The translations under genes were made by a program, and so were the position numbers. Positions 13,151 to 27,052 of a stretch of 64,000 bases of DNA are shown one piece after another. The DNA is from Trichoderma breve (lineage: Eukaryota; Ascomycota; Sordariomycetes; Hypocreales; Hypocreaceae). Under the pieces are notes generated by a model. The model ran no database searches. It was not told the DNA's origin and saw only the letters and a list, made by a program, of their open reading frames with translations. The stretch is from positions 4,712,001-4,776,000 of the forward strand of contig NC_079234.1 of the NCBI RefSeq assembly GCF_028502605.1, given 5' to 3'. Each line of letters opens with the position of its first letter. Within the stretch, counting starts at the first letter, position 1.

Positions 13151-14744
13151 TCAGGCCTCTCTCTCGTGCATCCCAGCCCCTGCCATTCGGGACCTTGGAT
13201 CGGCCTCTCCTGCAGATAGCGGCGTCTCTACCCCAGCTCTTTGCTCTCCCGGTCCTCTGGCTCGTGGTATCGGCGGCGGCGCCTCGAGTCGCGGAGGCTG
13301 CGCATTTTGTCGTGACAGTGCACCCGAGTCATCAGGCTCGCGGGATAGCAGCGAGGATACTGACTGCTTTGCACTCCTCGAATCCTCCCTCTCGCGTGGC
13401 GAGGGACCCCAGGACGGGGCTTGTGTTGGCGTTCTCGCTCGAGGCCGATCCGTGTCCTCACCGTACATCTGGCCAGGAGGCCTATACCACGACACATCGC
13501 TCCGTTGGCGCTTGTGCGATTTTCGACTGGGCGACGCCGGATTCGACGAGCCGGGCTGCGTGAATGGCGGCGGGGATCGATATCGGTCTTCGCTCGGAGC
13601 TCTGGTTACCTGTTGAGAAGCTCCTCCCGTTGTCTTTCGCTTCTTCTGAGCCTCCCCTGTTACAGCCGCACAAACCCAGGTTAGCTTAAAGGGAGTCTCG
13701 CTTTCTCTTGAATTTTGACGAACCAGACGGTGTTCCGGGCCGGTTCGAGCTGCTGCCGCTCTGCGTTGCCGGTGGCTGCCAGTGATGGAAATAGATCGAT
13801 GGGCTCGTGTCATGCTGGGATGACTGTGACTGCGTATGCGCGTGTCCTTGATACGGCGGCATCACAGGAGGAGGTCCTTGCCCCGGGGGCTGGGGAGGGT
13901 TGGCGACGCCCACCATGTTTGATGCCATTCCAATTGGTCGGCCCATTGCGCCAGAGACAGTCTGGCCTCTTGGCCTCGTTGGCGATCCTGGATACGGCGC
14001 ATACCCGCCGGGGCCTTGGACTGAAGTCACCTGTGCTGGAGAAGTAGCGTACACCATGCCGTGGCCTACAGGCTCCCTCGAATGGTCTGGTGAGTGCGGT
14101 CGCTGGGGCGGAAGTAGCTGGGGATGATGCCCTTGAGCCGGAGCCATGAACTGCTGTGCCCATTCAAGAGCGGCCTGGGGAAGAGTACCTCCGCTTCCCA
14201 TGCCAGCAAAGACCAGAGGAACCATGGGAGGTGGGATGCCGCCGCCAAGAGAGGCTCGCAAAATATCCATTTCGATTTTTCTCTGTTCTAGACGTAAAGT
14301 CTCTTGCCTCGTCCTCTCCTCTTCTTGCCTCGTCTTCTCCTCCTCTGTCTTGGCCTGGAGCCAGGTCCGCATAGATTCCTCAGCTCCTTGCCATTGCTGT
14401 GGTGGTGGAGGCAGGCCAGCCGAAGGCGAAGGCCATGGTTGTTGTGCCTGGTGAGAGGGCTGTGACAGCGGTAGAGGAGGTGGTGGTTGAGCGTGATGTG
14501 ATGGCGGAGGGCCAACGGAAGGAGGCTGCTGTGGTGGTAGAGTCATGGCCGCCGGAGGAGGCAGGCCACGATGGGAAGTAGACATGGGCTGCACCGGGCT
14601 GTTCTGAGAGACAAGGTACGGTTTGTAAGATGGATCTTGATAGTTCAAGGGAGGAGAGGGCCGGGAGGTGGAAGGCGGAGTTGGCAAATCATGGACGGAC
14701 TTGTAGCCGTATGTCGTCGATTGCTGCTTGATGGTGAGCATCAT
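13151..14744 (-). CDS. Proline-rich low-complexity protein, probably nuclear
   Basis: Family not recognised. There are two exons on the - strand: 14744-13724 and 13656-13151. The 67-nt intron has donor GTTCGT, a CTAAC branch site and acceptor AACAG, and splicing joins ...RPGTPSG to EAQKKRKTT in phase. The product is 508 aa. I start at the first real ATG (14744); the triplet upstream is GTG. Visible parts are an N-terminal block with HDLPTPPSTSRPSPP (residues about 18-33), long Pro/Gln/His stretches, a charged helical segment rich in Glu/Arg/Gln (EEKTRQEEERTRQETLRLEQ, a likely short coiled coil), then a non-repetitive block (PPPMVPLVFAGMGSGG) that looks conserved. The C-terminal exon holds basic clusters (KKRK, KSHKRQR) typical of nuclear import signals. 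A transcriptional co-regulator is possible, but nothing proves it. Without splicing the protein would end in KFKRKRDSL. Confidence 0.75.
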
Positions 14745-16416
14745 CACATATGCCGCGAGTTACAGGAGTGTATGCATGTGTTTAAGTAGACATCAGAGGA
14801 TGGTGCAAAAAAGAACCAGGCTGCGGGGCATGCAAGAAAGAAACAATACTTGTAACAATCAAAGTCATAAAATGAGAGTACGATGACTGGGGATGGGGGA
14901 GTTGGGCAAGTAAGAAAACAGGAGAGGAGGAGAGAAGGACAGGATGGGAGGTTGTGGAGGCGTACGTGGTGGATATAACGTTCGTTATAACAAGTCGAGG
15001 CGTAGGCTGGAGGTGACGGCCCAGCTCAACAACAACAATGACTGTCGACTAGGGTTGGACGGATGACGCTTGAGGATAAGCTAGCCACCCTCATTGAGGG
15101 TAGTCTTGGTGTCAACAGACAGTACTGGGTACAGGGAGAGAAAGCAGATGGAGAGGGCTGAAGTAACCCTGTCGGGCACATGCAGGCTATCCAATATCAG
15201 AGATGGTGGTCCATCCGCTCCTTGTGTACAAGTAGTGCTTCCTAGAATGGAGACAGAGCGCCGCGGGACGGAGTTGGCCAACGAGGGGCTTGCCCCAAGG
15301 GGGGGGTTGCCAACAGTCAGAGGCAGAGGCGAGACAGTCAGAAACCGGACCTGAGAATATCGGCTGGGCTAGAAGGAGGGTGAACAGCAAGACAAGGGCC
15401 GGAGCGGGCACCGTGCCACTGTGGAGAAGGCGTGTGGTGTGCCTGGTCTATTCACAGGAGCGTGCACGTATCAGAGCGTATGATCTGATTAGGGAATCGA
15501 TGGGACGTCAACTAACAGGGAAGTGGGCGGAGGGCGTGTGCGTTTCAGATAGGGAGTGCGAGAAGAAGGGGGGAATTCTAAAAAAGAAAGGAAAGGAAAA
15601 ATCCCAGAAATAAAATTCTCAGCCAAGATTTGTGGATTGGCGGCAAGCAGAGCCGAAATAGACAAGGGGGACGAGACTGAGAGAAAATTATAGAGGAAGC
15701 AGAAAATGAAGCTATGGAAAAACGTTGGACACCATGATGCAGCAAATAGAGGATTGCTCTTTGGTGCCTTGAAAAGTGCATACCAGTTGCAGGGGACAAC
15801 ACCACAGATGGGCAAACAAGCCGGCGATGATACGGGAATCATACAGGGCATCAGATTCAAAACACAAGAAGACAAATAGAAATCTTATCGTACAGAATAC
15901 TCCCGCACATGTAGCGCAAGGCAAGAGAGACAAAGGAGAGGAGCGGCCGGCTATCGCCGCAATCGAGGGAAACGTGAGATGGCGTCTTTCGAATGCGGGG
16001 GGGTTGCTTATACCGACGGAGGACCTGTAAGACGTATACTTGTAAATAACTGTAAGCTGTCGAGACAAATGAGACGCGCGAACGAATCGGCCGTTATCAA
16101 AAACACCATTGCAGGGGCAAGTCAGGGTCAGCCATCGGGCAGAGAACAAACTGTCCCAACATGATATCCCTTGATAAGACTAGTTTGAGAAGAAGCACAC
16201 TCACTCATGTGCTAGGCAGGCAGGCAACAGACAAGCAGGGAGCACCACTCTGCAGCTCCGGCATCCTTGTGCGCCTGTGTGCGGCTGCTGCACGTCTTGG
16301 GAGATGTGCAAAAAATAGTACACGATGCAACGGGGCTATCCAATGAGTGGCAGCTTGCCCTGCGCTTCCGCGGTACGGAACCCTCTGGCAGCTACGCCGC
16401 ATTGGGTCACGGAAGT

Positions 16417-16450
16417 GCTCCGTACTGTACTGTACAGCACAGTACAGAGC
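16417..16450. repeat. Inverted repeat, potential hairpin
   Basis: The arm 16417-16428 (GCTCCGTACTGT) pairs with 16439-16450 (ACAGTACAGAGC) over 12 positions with one mismatch. The 10-base loop itself contains the palindrome CTGTACAG. No gene is adjacent. Confidence 0.8.
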
Positions 16451-18902
16451 AGTAAGTAGTCAACGAGCTGCGTGTGTTGGAAGAGAGGCAAATGGGCGAC
16501 ATCTTGCGCGCCCGACCCAATCGCCGCGGGTCTGGCCTTGGCCGTGGCTGCCACGAGCATGGGGCGCTGGAGTTGCGAGATTCGTCCGCCATGCCAACTT
16601 GGTGCTGTAGCGCTACGCATCAGCCTCTAGAAACCGATCTCAGTGACCCATCTAAACTCATCGGCTCGGAGCTACCCTCTCTGGACGAGGCAGATGTTGC
16701 GCTTGAGAGAAAGCCACAGGGCTCTAAGAGTGGAGGGGGAGAGGGGTTGGTGGCGGGCATGGCTCATTCTGCTACCAAGTCGTCGTTCATTAGCTGAGCG
16801 GGCGGGTGTAAGAGATACGGACGGAGACTTGCGGTTTCTTAGGCTGAATGGCTCACCTATCGTCTTGTGGCCTTGCCGTGTCTTGACTAGGACCAGGCCA
16901 TTTCAGAGCTGGCTCTCGTCTCAAGTCCGCAGGACGAGATGGATGCGCCATAATACTCGGTGCATATGGTGCGCAGGAAGTACAGTAGCTACATTCCGCC
17001 TGGGCAGTGCTCCGTGCGCACGCAAGTACTCGATAGTCTCTGGCCATGCGGTGTATGTATGCAGGTGCACGCACCGTATGCATGTCGTGTCCGCCGTTTG
17101 TCGTTTGTTGTTCTTTCTGGCTGTTGTTTTTGTTTTTGTTGATGTTGATGTTTGGCGAGGGTGGTGTTGATGTCGTCGCTGTCACGTTATTGCCCTGTCT
17201 ACGAGTACCGATTAGACGGATCTCGCCTCGTTATCGATATGAGTGGCTAGTGGCCTCGTTTTCAATTCAATTTGGAATGTTTTATATGCGGCTGCTGCGT
17301 ATCTACCTAGAGGTAGTATTTTCCTTTACCAAGCACCTCTTGGTTCCCTTCCCATTCTCTTGATGAGCCCATCTTTCCTACACCACAAACCACGAGCTCT
17401 ACTAAATCAAGGCACAAGGCAGCAGTTATAGTTGAGCATGTTTGAGAATCCTGAGCCGTGAGTGCATATATTTGCATGGACAAGTTCAGGTATGAGGTAC
17501 CTAAAAGCTACCACCCTCGGCACCAACATGGCCAAATATGCACTGGTTCGGTACTTGGCACATCATGGCCAAGCCGGTCTAGACACATGTAGCCTCCCTT
17601 GGTGGTCCGTACTTGTAGGTATCTAGGTACCTCTACCATTTATCCACTTCGGGAACATGGAACGACAGCTCAGCCCCAGAGCTTATCGCGAGGAGCACAA
17701 GCTCCCCCAGCAACGCATTCTCTTCAGTACAGTAGCGCTGCACCCTATCGACTACCGGCCGACGATTCGCAACCGGCTATGGCAGGTTCGTCCAGATGGG
17801 ATGCTTGCAATGCCAGGTTGCGAAGCAGGGCTGCCGTGGTTAGCCAGGTTTATACCTGTACAAGGGCTGCTGGGGGGGCTTCACAACCAGCTTCCAACGA
17901 GGGAGACGTGAGAGAGAAACAGGGCAATATCGCCCGCCGCCAGGGATGCTAAAAAGCCGATCCGATTGAACAAGCTCGGCTTGCAAACAGGGACGGAAGT
18001 GCGGACAGACAAGTGGACTGACTCGATGGGGATCTGGACCTTGTCTGTGTGGCTTGCTGCTCGCCTTACGCCCCTCCCCCAAAGCCGCCAGTGAGTTTTG
18101 CCCAAATGGATGGCCTGGCTGGAGGAGGAGGGGCTGTTTTATTCGACTATGGATCTAGTTGAGAGGAGCCACGACTCAGTCACCTTGATGATGCAGCTCT
18201 GAAGCTCCAACATGTCCTAATCGAGTCGAGCTCTGTTAATGCAAGAGCAGAGTCGACATGGGTTAACTTTGGGTGGCTGAAAAGACGGCCTGTTGCTGAT
18301 CTGTCACCGCCGTCAGCTCCGCAGAGCCATGGGGAACTTTGGGGTATGGGCTATGCTTCTTTAGACGAAGCAACTGCGTAGGTTCACAAAATCCAGACTG
18401 GTGGCAAGGTGCTGCAGAAGCTGTTCTACAATGACGACAAGACAGGGTTGGCAACAGCCTTGGGAACGGCGACATTGAAGGGCTGTGGATGCTTAGGACG
18501 TCTTCTCGGGTCGCAGATTTTGAAGGCAGCATGCCTTGAGTTGATCAATGTACGGAAGCACAGAGTACATGTACACGCCTCGTGTTTGTTGATATCAGTA
18601 CGAGAAACCAGGCTGGTGTTTTACAAGCTCGGACATTGTATTGGTCGGTGTTCCCACCTCCCTCCTCTCACACCTCCCAGCTACGAGTATACACGGTTAC
18701 CAATACCAGAATAGCGGTGGCCGGTGCCATGTTTGATATCCATGCATTTTGTCTTTGTTAAGTATTACAACGCCAGCCTGATGCATCTGCCGTTGGTGTG
18801 TCATCGTCGCCATGCAAGAACCGACCTCCAGCCGACAGATGCTCGATGCGCTAGCACTCTTGAACGGGGAATAACAAACCCGCCGCCATGCTAGTCAGAT
18901 TC

Positions 18903-18931
18903 TATATATATATATATACGAGTATATATAT
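18903..18931. repeat. TA microsatellite, interrupted
   Basis: Two TA runs (18903-18918 and 18923-18931) separated by CGAG, in gene-free DNA. Confidence 0.9.
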
Positions 18932-21900
18932 GCCATCTACAGTACTCTGCAGTACATTACTACCTGTAAATACTACAAATGGAGTAGCATCAACAGATGC
19001 ACAGCTAGTAGTCGTTAGCCGGGATCATTGCAACGAGACCACTAACAGAAGCCGTTGCGATGCGGGCTCGCGACGCACAACCGCCAGGGAGGGTCAAAAT
19101 ACGACCGACTGCCTTGGCTCGGATGCCATGTCACAACGCAGGCTCACATTAGCACAAGTATCTAGGACGCATGCGTATCTGCCACTTATGCGCAGGTAAG
19201 GAGGCCAAGTACGAGAGCAGGGACAGAGCATGGAGACAAAAGTACGGAGAACGGAGCAGATGCTACATGGAAGCACCAAGTCGAGCCGATCCATGCCAGA
19301 CTTGACGGGGGTGACACATCTCAAACGGTCAGCCTGATCCAGTAATAATCCAGAGTTGCCGTGTGCTCTGAACAAGCGCATTTCGGATGCAGACAGTCGG
19401 AAGACCTTTGCACGCGAGGACCCTGCAAACCGCTGGTCATTGCCGCTTTGGCCATGGTCCAGTCCAGTGAGGGCGAAAGGGCAGCGCTAGACGAAAAACG
19501 AAGAAGCATACGACGACGGGAATTGTTGAGGAAAATGAGAGAAATAATCTATATGATTACGGAAAGATGATCTTTGAAATTAATTACCCAGAAAAGAAGA
19601 AAAAGCCGTACAAAATATAGGTGGTACCCATGCACTCCGCACCCTACCTAGGCACTGCCGTTTCGCAATAGTAAAACGTGTATACGGATATCCTCCCAGA
19701 CACGGCTGATTGCCTATTGCCCTTCTCTTCCAGTTGTTTATTCTGTCCACCGCTTGCAACGGTACGGTTATGTAATCCGCTTCTTTTGCCCGAGCCAGGA
19801 CCAGGGTCTCTACTAGGAGGAGGCATGTCATTGCCACTATCGCTGGACCATCTCCAAAGCTCCAGCTTCCGAGCAAATGCGGGCGGCTGGATCTGCATGT
19901 CTAACGGAGAGAACTGCTGTTGTTGGGAGGGGCAGGCATGGAAGCCTTGCTACAGCAACCACTAACCATTACAGGTAGTATTCAAGGACTAGCAGCTCTC
20001 CGTGCCTCTGCATCTACCTACAGGTACGCATAATGCATAAGAGGGCTATTGATATGTACCTACAGCCTACAGGTAGCACTGGGCACTAGGTGCAGAGCAA
20101 GTATATCCACCAAGGACGGGCCTCGTCCTTTTGCAGTACCACCTGGAGGTGCAGAGTAGGGAGAAAGTAGACCTGGAATTTGCTCGTGCGGATACCAGAG
20201 GCTCCGTCTTTGCTTTTGTACCTACCTACACAGGCAGAATACCAGTATCTGGATCCGTGCGACCTCCCTTGTTGGTCAGCCAAGTTCATGTGAGGTCCGG
20301 GTGTTAATAAACACGAGGTCAGCCTCAGCTCCTCGGCTTCCCACTTTAATCCCCAAACACGCATCCCCAACTCCGTACTCGGTGCTCCGTAACTTGGGCC
20401 GCATCCACGGCCGCGCCATGAGCCGTCTCATGATCTAAGACACAGGTTGCTCAAGCAAGATACGAAGCAGCCAGCCGGGGGGGAACGACCGCCGCACTAA
20501 GCTCGTTGCACCCTTGTGAGCCGAGAGGCGGCGGCGTGTCTTAGACCCTTCATGTTGGTCCTCCGATTTCAGCTTGTGCCATCTACATGGAACCAGTAAG
20601 ATTCCAGGGCGCTTTCCCCTGCTAGGCCTCTGGCGGGTACTCGTCCTTGTACATGTCATCAATTGTCTTGATGACGGCCCTACGGAGGAGGATCTTAACT
20701 ACTAAACTTGGCACCAGCATGGTGGCATGTGGGCGAGGATTGCCGCATCGCATATGCCTTGAATAACACACAGAATGCTGATGGGCCAAAGGCATTGGCA
20801 GCCGCGCATTTGCCTGTAAGGCTACCATTTTCAGCGGAAAAATTGACGGCAGCAAAAGGGAACCTAAAGAGAGAAGAAGAAGAAGAAGAAGAAACTCACA
20901 TAGTCTTTGCTGAATAGTTGCATCCGACGATTTGTCTCTCCTGTCAATACTCATTGCTGAGTCAAGCTGCTGCCACCTTACATACATGTACTTGCAGAAG
21001 CTCTCCCTACTGGCTTGGTTCTTGTACTAGCACTTGCTGCTACTGTACTCTTGCTTGGATGCTCCATCGTAGCATCTACAGCTGCATTAGGACGAAGGCT
21101 GCATGAGCCAATGACGGTCCACGGAACGCTTCTGAGCTTCGTCGGGCCCACTTTGATTTAGCTTTTTTCCGCAGTCGGCACCTTCCGTGCTGAGCGTGCG
21201 ATGAACCTACTTTGTAGAGAGACGAAGCCATTGTTAGCGCAATCTGCATCTCCTCTTCTTCTCACGCAACGGATCTGTATTGAATGCTGTACTAAGACAT
21301 GAAGAGCCGGGCATTGGAACGACCTCAAGCACTATGCACGGAGCACCATGACCGCAGATCTACCTACCTAGTTCGTACTGTTGCTAGGACATAATAAGTA
21401 TTGAAACTAATCTAGTTGAAGGATTGCTATGCTATATTGCGGGAGCCCGTGTTTGATTGTCCTTAAATGCACTGCTTCGAGCACTGCTCGCTAGCGGCAA
21501 TAATGCCGTAGACGTAACCTCCATCCTAGCGATACTTGACCAGGCACTGAAGCCGAGTACTATCGCACCACTAGTACAAGGACGAGTGACCTCTCTTCCC
21601 CCACTCCAGAGGTACCGCTCTACCACCTCGTACACGAAACTCAAAAGATTGATCCCAATTGGGTGCTGCGCCTCAAACATGTCGTCAACTCCTCCGTGCA
21701 GGTACGATGCAGAACTGGCAGCGCCAGGATACGCCTTCCCAGGCAGGTACATGCGGTGAGTTTCTGCTACTACGAACTTTAGGCAGTTACAGCCCGGCAG
21801 TTCTGCAATTAGCGTTTGATCCAGGGCAAAAGAGTATGGAGAATGATGCAGCCTCCCTCAGTCCATGTCATATCAGTATCGAGTCAAAACATTGTTTGTC

Positions 21901-24443
21901 AGTACTCAACTTCTTATACCAACAGACCATTCTAGTTGTTGTTGACCAGAACTGTGTTGCTAGACGGCTAGGAGCAGGCCGTGGGTACCTACTCATTCTC
22001 TTCCCGTATTCTTCTGCCGTGTCGCGGAATATGTGACTGACAACACTGCCAAGCATGGTCAGAGAGACTATTGGAGATGACATCGAAACCAAGGCCGCCG
22101 AAGGATCGTCCAAAGCAACCTCGCAGAGTAATTACCGACTTCTACAGCAACGCCCCTGTTTACGGTACAGTACATTGCTTGGCTCCGGGTGGATAATGTG
22201 AACACACTTTGTGCTAGACATTCACCGCTCGTTCTCTTTTGCCGAAACTGGGATGACTTCGTTTCACAAAGGGCGGGAATAGTCTCTTGTGATACCTCGC
22301 TTTCGCGCTGATGCCCTCGGCCTCGCTGGATTCGGGGATACTAGTTCTCTTCCAGCCTTCTCTTCTTTTGACGCTCTTGGCAACCAAGATCGAGATCAAG
22401 AATCGTCTAGCCCCGAGCACTCGACCAAACTAGCAGCAAGCCAACCTCATCACGCCAAAATCGGTCCATTAGCTTAATCCTCCAGAGGCTCCTGTCGGTC
22501 ATCGACCAAAATGTAGGTCGAGAACCTTGACTTTCTGCAGACCTTTCATTTCAAAGTGGCTTTTTGGAGAATCGGGAAACTCGTTTGGAGGGGGGCTTGG
22601 CTACAAAGCCCTGATTCTATTCGGTGTTATAAACATTGTCTCAACTTGACACACCCAGCAACTGCCGGCACAGCCGCACGTGGTCTGAATGGCCATGTTG
22701 TGGACGTACCAATTTCAACTCAGAGCTGCAGAAAGAAGGTTTTTCTTACCAAAGTATTCGGGTAATACACAAGAATTCGGTTCACCTTAATCAAGTCTTT
22801 CCGCTGTATCTTCCGCTTCAGCCTACTGAGCCATACCAGTTTGGCAACACTATTCGGATGCTACGCCTTCGGCTAGCAAATTCACATCAAGTTTCCACAC
22901 ATTGCAAGCTGTCCACTAAGAATCGAGCATCTGGCGCCAGCAAACTGCCGTTCGTTCTTGGCTGGCCGGCCTCGATACGCAGAAAGATAAGAATCAAGTC
23001 AGCCAATAAGCCGAGGCTCAGACTGTTCTCTAAAATGATCTGCTCTACTTGGTTGGCGATGATGTCCCCCTTCTCTAGCCACGGAGTATACCGCCAAAGT
23101 CAACTCAGGGCTTATGAAGATTATTGACAAGTCATTTGTATTCAGCTGGTGAGGCCATCGTCTTTTCACGAGTTTCTTCACAAGCGGCATCCTGTTGGGT
23201 AAGCAGAACCGGGTACGAGATAGCTTACAATGAGAATCGACGGCTGCCCCCCGCATTCGCCACACCCTCAGCTGAATAGACTTTCATCTTTGTCCTCGAC
23301 TTCACAGCCTTTGAGCCCCTCCTAACCTGGAATAAACAAGAGGCAGAAAAGTAAGCCAGGCAAGCCACGCACCATGCCGAATTCGAGTGGTTGCTGAAGC
23401 AGAGACTCGAAGCTACCTCACAGTGCCGCAATCCAACCATCAAATGGCTGAGTTTCAAATAGATTAAAGCAACCTTTTATTTCCTTTCTCATTTGTTACT
23501 TGAACGCGGTTCCGGGACTAACAAGCCCGTGGGGATGGCCTGATCAGCTTCTATCCGATTGGACCAGTTTTCAGATGCGATGTGCCTAGAGCAGGCATTC
23601 CTGCCGCGAACTTATGTTGAATTTGTCGAAAGAATTTTCATTTATCCTGGGTCATTGCCCTAATTGGGATAAAGCGAATTTCTGCTTCATCCTTGGACTA
23701 CCTACTTGGGGAATATGGGTCGCCACATTCAGCTGCGGCCCGCGAGACCAGAGTCCTAGCATTGGCCGTGTTGATTTCGGCTTTGACGTTATGACCTTAT
23801 TGCCGTTACACATTAGATATGACGGCACACGGCGTCAGAAGGAGGTGCGTCGTTTCGTCCTGCTAGTGTCACTATTGATATCCCCTGCATCATTGGTAAT
23901 TACACCCAGGATTTTTTGCAAGTCTGATATTACGACAAAAAAAGATGTGGCTAGGGGGGTCCACCCAAATCTGCCTTTTAGCTTCTGTTACATATGCAGC
24001 TTGAAAAGCTTCAGTATCAAGGCACCAAGTTCAAGTTGGCTTATTTACATCGCCGGGCCAGACGGAACAGCAGCTCCAAGACCCAATGCCTGGAAAGGGA
24101 GGAGTCACACCGGAGCCAGGGTTATTTTCAGCCGTCCTCTACCCCTGGCCCGGCGAGCTCAGCTGCAGATAACCGAGATAAAATTGTTGCATCGCCGTAA
24201 CTATGTTGGGATTTGCTGAAGAGAACCGGCGGGCAATACCAGTGACGGCCGAACAAAAGCGTCTTACAGTGCGTCTCAAGTCAAACGAACTCTTCATACT
24301 CGAATGTGTGCTACAGAGTAGCACTGCACTACTGGGACGGAGAAAAAACGGTTCGTACGGCACCCTTAATAGCGGCTTACAAGTACGACGCCCAGTCCAA
24401 ATGTGAACATGGTATAAAATTCTCAGATGGCGCCGCTACGTTC

Positions 24444-24462
24444 CGTCTCGTCTCGTCTCGTC
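24444..24462. repeat. CGTCT pentanucleotide repeat
   Basis: Nearly four consecutive CGTCT units in gene-free DNA. Confidence 0.8.
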
Positions 24463-27052
24463 ACAATTTGTTAAACGGCTAGACTCGTGGAACCTGCAGC
24501 CACAAAAGACCCACGCGGCGCTCAAGGAAATAAAAAATACTGCGTGGCAGTATTTATTCCTTTATCCCTCATGTTTGTTAAGAGAGAATAGGGCGCAGCT
24601 ACGGAGGATCCGCCATCTGTAGTTCTGCTCAATGGAGTAGGTGCAGTCGGGAATCTTTCGGGACTAAGGTAGACATTGCGAGTCGAGAGAAGTCCGGGTA
24701 CGGAGCGTCTTGAGTCAAAGACCATGTTGTGGTCATTCGTAGACTTTCATACAAAGAGTGGCTAACATCATACAGTGGCGTTGAATCCTAAAATCGGTCC
24801 CATAATGCCGAGAACAACAGGCGGTTCCTGGCAATCAGCCGCACAGAGCAAGGTTTTCACTTGCCGGTTCAGCTTTCTTCATCAAGGTTCCTGACACAGC
24901 TAAGCTGATTATGCTTCTGACAACTCTAGGGCTTTATGGAGGGGGACAATTTCGATGCCCCTTGAGCCGAGATTGTACGTCCATCACACCCAAACGAACA
25001 CCCAGCTGTGACGTTTCTTCTCCTCCCTCCTCTCAAGGGACGAATTGATGGTCAAGGGAAGGGAACGATCACATACGAGTACAAGTACCGGTATGTTGTT
25101 GGTTGTGCATCAACATGAAATAGTAGCCGAACTGCCGCTATTCCTTGTCCCATGCATCAAAAGAGAGAGAGCGAGAGAGAATTATACTTCTCCACGCTGT
25201 TAGCGGGAGACGACCGATTCTGAAAGAACGAACTGTTGCCGTCTTCGCCACCACACATGCCGCCTTGCAATAGCCGCTGGGTGCTTTGTAGTGTAGGGCG
25301 ATGACTTAACTTCCCTGCACATGCAAGTGTTGTTTCCGCGTGTGGAACATATGTTCCCTACATCTAGGTTGCCCGGTGGGATGGAGGCATGCACGCTTTT
25401 GTTTAGTCGTCGTTGGGTGCTCTCTCACACCACCCACACAGAATATCCCGACAAACTCTATACTATATTCATCTAGTTGCACCCTCACTGGTAGGGGCAC
25501 TTATTCAGCTTCGGGATAATACTACCAATTCCCACTGGCCGCTTCGCAAAAGCCGCATCTCTCAAGGACGTCGCTAGCTGAAAGTCCCCTCCCTTGCTTC
25601 TGCCCCCTCGCCACCAAGACTATTGGCTCCTAACATGTTGGATCTTTGCTTTAAAGCCTCAACGATGCGTTGATGCTCCGCTCCCTAATCAGGATGGGAC
25701 GCAGAGACGAAACTGGCCCCCAGCGGCCGTAGCTAGTAATCTATGCGAAGAATGTCACAGGCGCTGCGCCTCCAGCCCACAAACGGATCATCCGCAGCTG
25801 GGGGTTTTTTTTATGTCCGAGCGCCGCTCTTTTACACGCGTGGAGTCGGCTGAGGATGCATTTTCCCCATTTGAGAAAGGAAAGATATTGGATCTACTTT
25901 GTGATGAGAAGGGAGAGAAGGCTAATGCAGAGCTAGGAATGACTGTGTGCAGACTTCTAGACTCTCAGATTCTTCTCTGTGGGTGACCCGAACCTAGTGT
26001 GTGATCGTCTTCTGGGCACACTACCTGGGTAAGTCAACAGCAACATGTAAATGAAATGAAAAGGGGGCGGGATGAAATCACTCCCCTGAAAGAAAATGCA
26101 GAATAAGAAACTTGTTGAATTACCAATCAATCAATCGTCGCCGAATGCTAGCAAAAGCTTCTTCACCATACAGGGAATGATACAAAATCTAACTGACAAT
26201 AGCAAACCGTCACAAACCGGAGCTTCATGATAACGCTATATCCTGTAAAAACACCACCACATCAAAGCGCTTCCCATTTCCCTCCCCCTTTGCCAAAGTT
26301 GTGTAAAAAAAAATATGAAGAATCAAAAGCAAATAAAAGAAGAAAGCTCATCCTGATTTCGATTTGCTGTTATCCACTTCCCCTTCCCCCTTCCGTAATG
26401 TTTCTTGCCATCAAACTGTTCCATTTTCCCTTTTGCCAAATTTTTTTCTTGACGTTATCTTTTTTTTCCGTCCAACTTTGTATCGTTTCATATCGTCCAG
26501 CAACTCGTAAAGCCATTTTTTTTCTTGTTTCAGTTGCCCCTTTCCTTGGTTCGTTTCCATCCGTATCATTTCGTATCAAATGTTCATGTCATGCCCCGAG
26601 TAACGCTAGCCGGTTGCTCTTTTTACTCCAGCATCAATCAAACGTGACTAACGAAGGCAAAAGGAGAAAGGCAAAAAAAGAGACCAAAGAAGCGAAAAGA
26701 GGAAAGAGGAAAAAGAAAAGAGGAAAGTGAAAAGGGTGGGAGAAAGAATAAGATCATGAGAGAGAAAGCAACCAAGGCGTGAAAGCCAAAAGAGACGAAG
26801 CAGGTGGGATCTCGGGGTGCTCCCGTCAACTCGAGAGTGTTTTCTTCGTCCGTTGATTTGACCTAGCCCTGATGTCCCCCAAAAAAGTAATCCATAGGCG
26901 TTGGGTGAAAAAAACGCCCGTAAAATGTCCGTCTATCCAAATCCGTAGCTGATGTGTCGAACATATGATGCGAAAGAAAGAAATAGAGAAATGTAAAGTA
27001 TAACGGTTAAAAACATCAAGACAAATCGGAACCAAGGATGAGCAAATAAATC

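Larger units (their letters stand above)
14745..27052. other. 12.3-kb gene-poor region
   Basis: I find no gene I can support. The first 1-2 kb (GA-rich at 14880-14960 and 15500-15720, that is CT-rich on the - strand) fits a long promoter and leader for the proline-rich protein gene on the - strand. The rest holds microsatellites, an inverted repeat (16417-16450), many GTAC words and one coding-like patch near 21560-21690 with no ORF context. Stretches around 22.2-24.3 kb are AT-richer with broken frames and could be old decayed sequence. The last 300 bases are the 3' flank of the histidine kinase gene. Confidence 0.55.

Noticed and set aside
23614..24219. 201-codon + frame
   Set aside because: Starts at a non-ATG triplet, has no recognisable motif, and lies in AT-richer DNA where long frames arise by chance.
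26227..26730. 167-codon + frame with a Lys-rich tail
   Set aside because: Low-complexity T- and A-rich sequence in the 3' flank of the histidine kinase gene.
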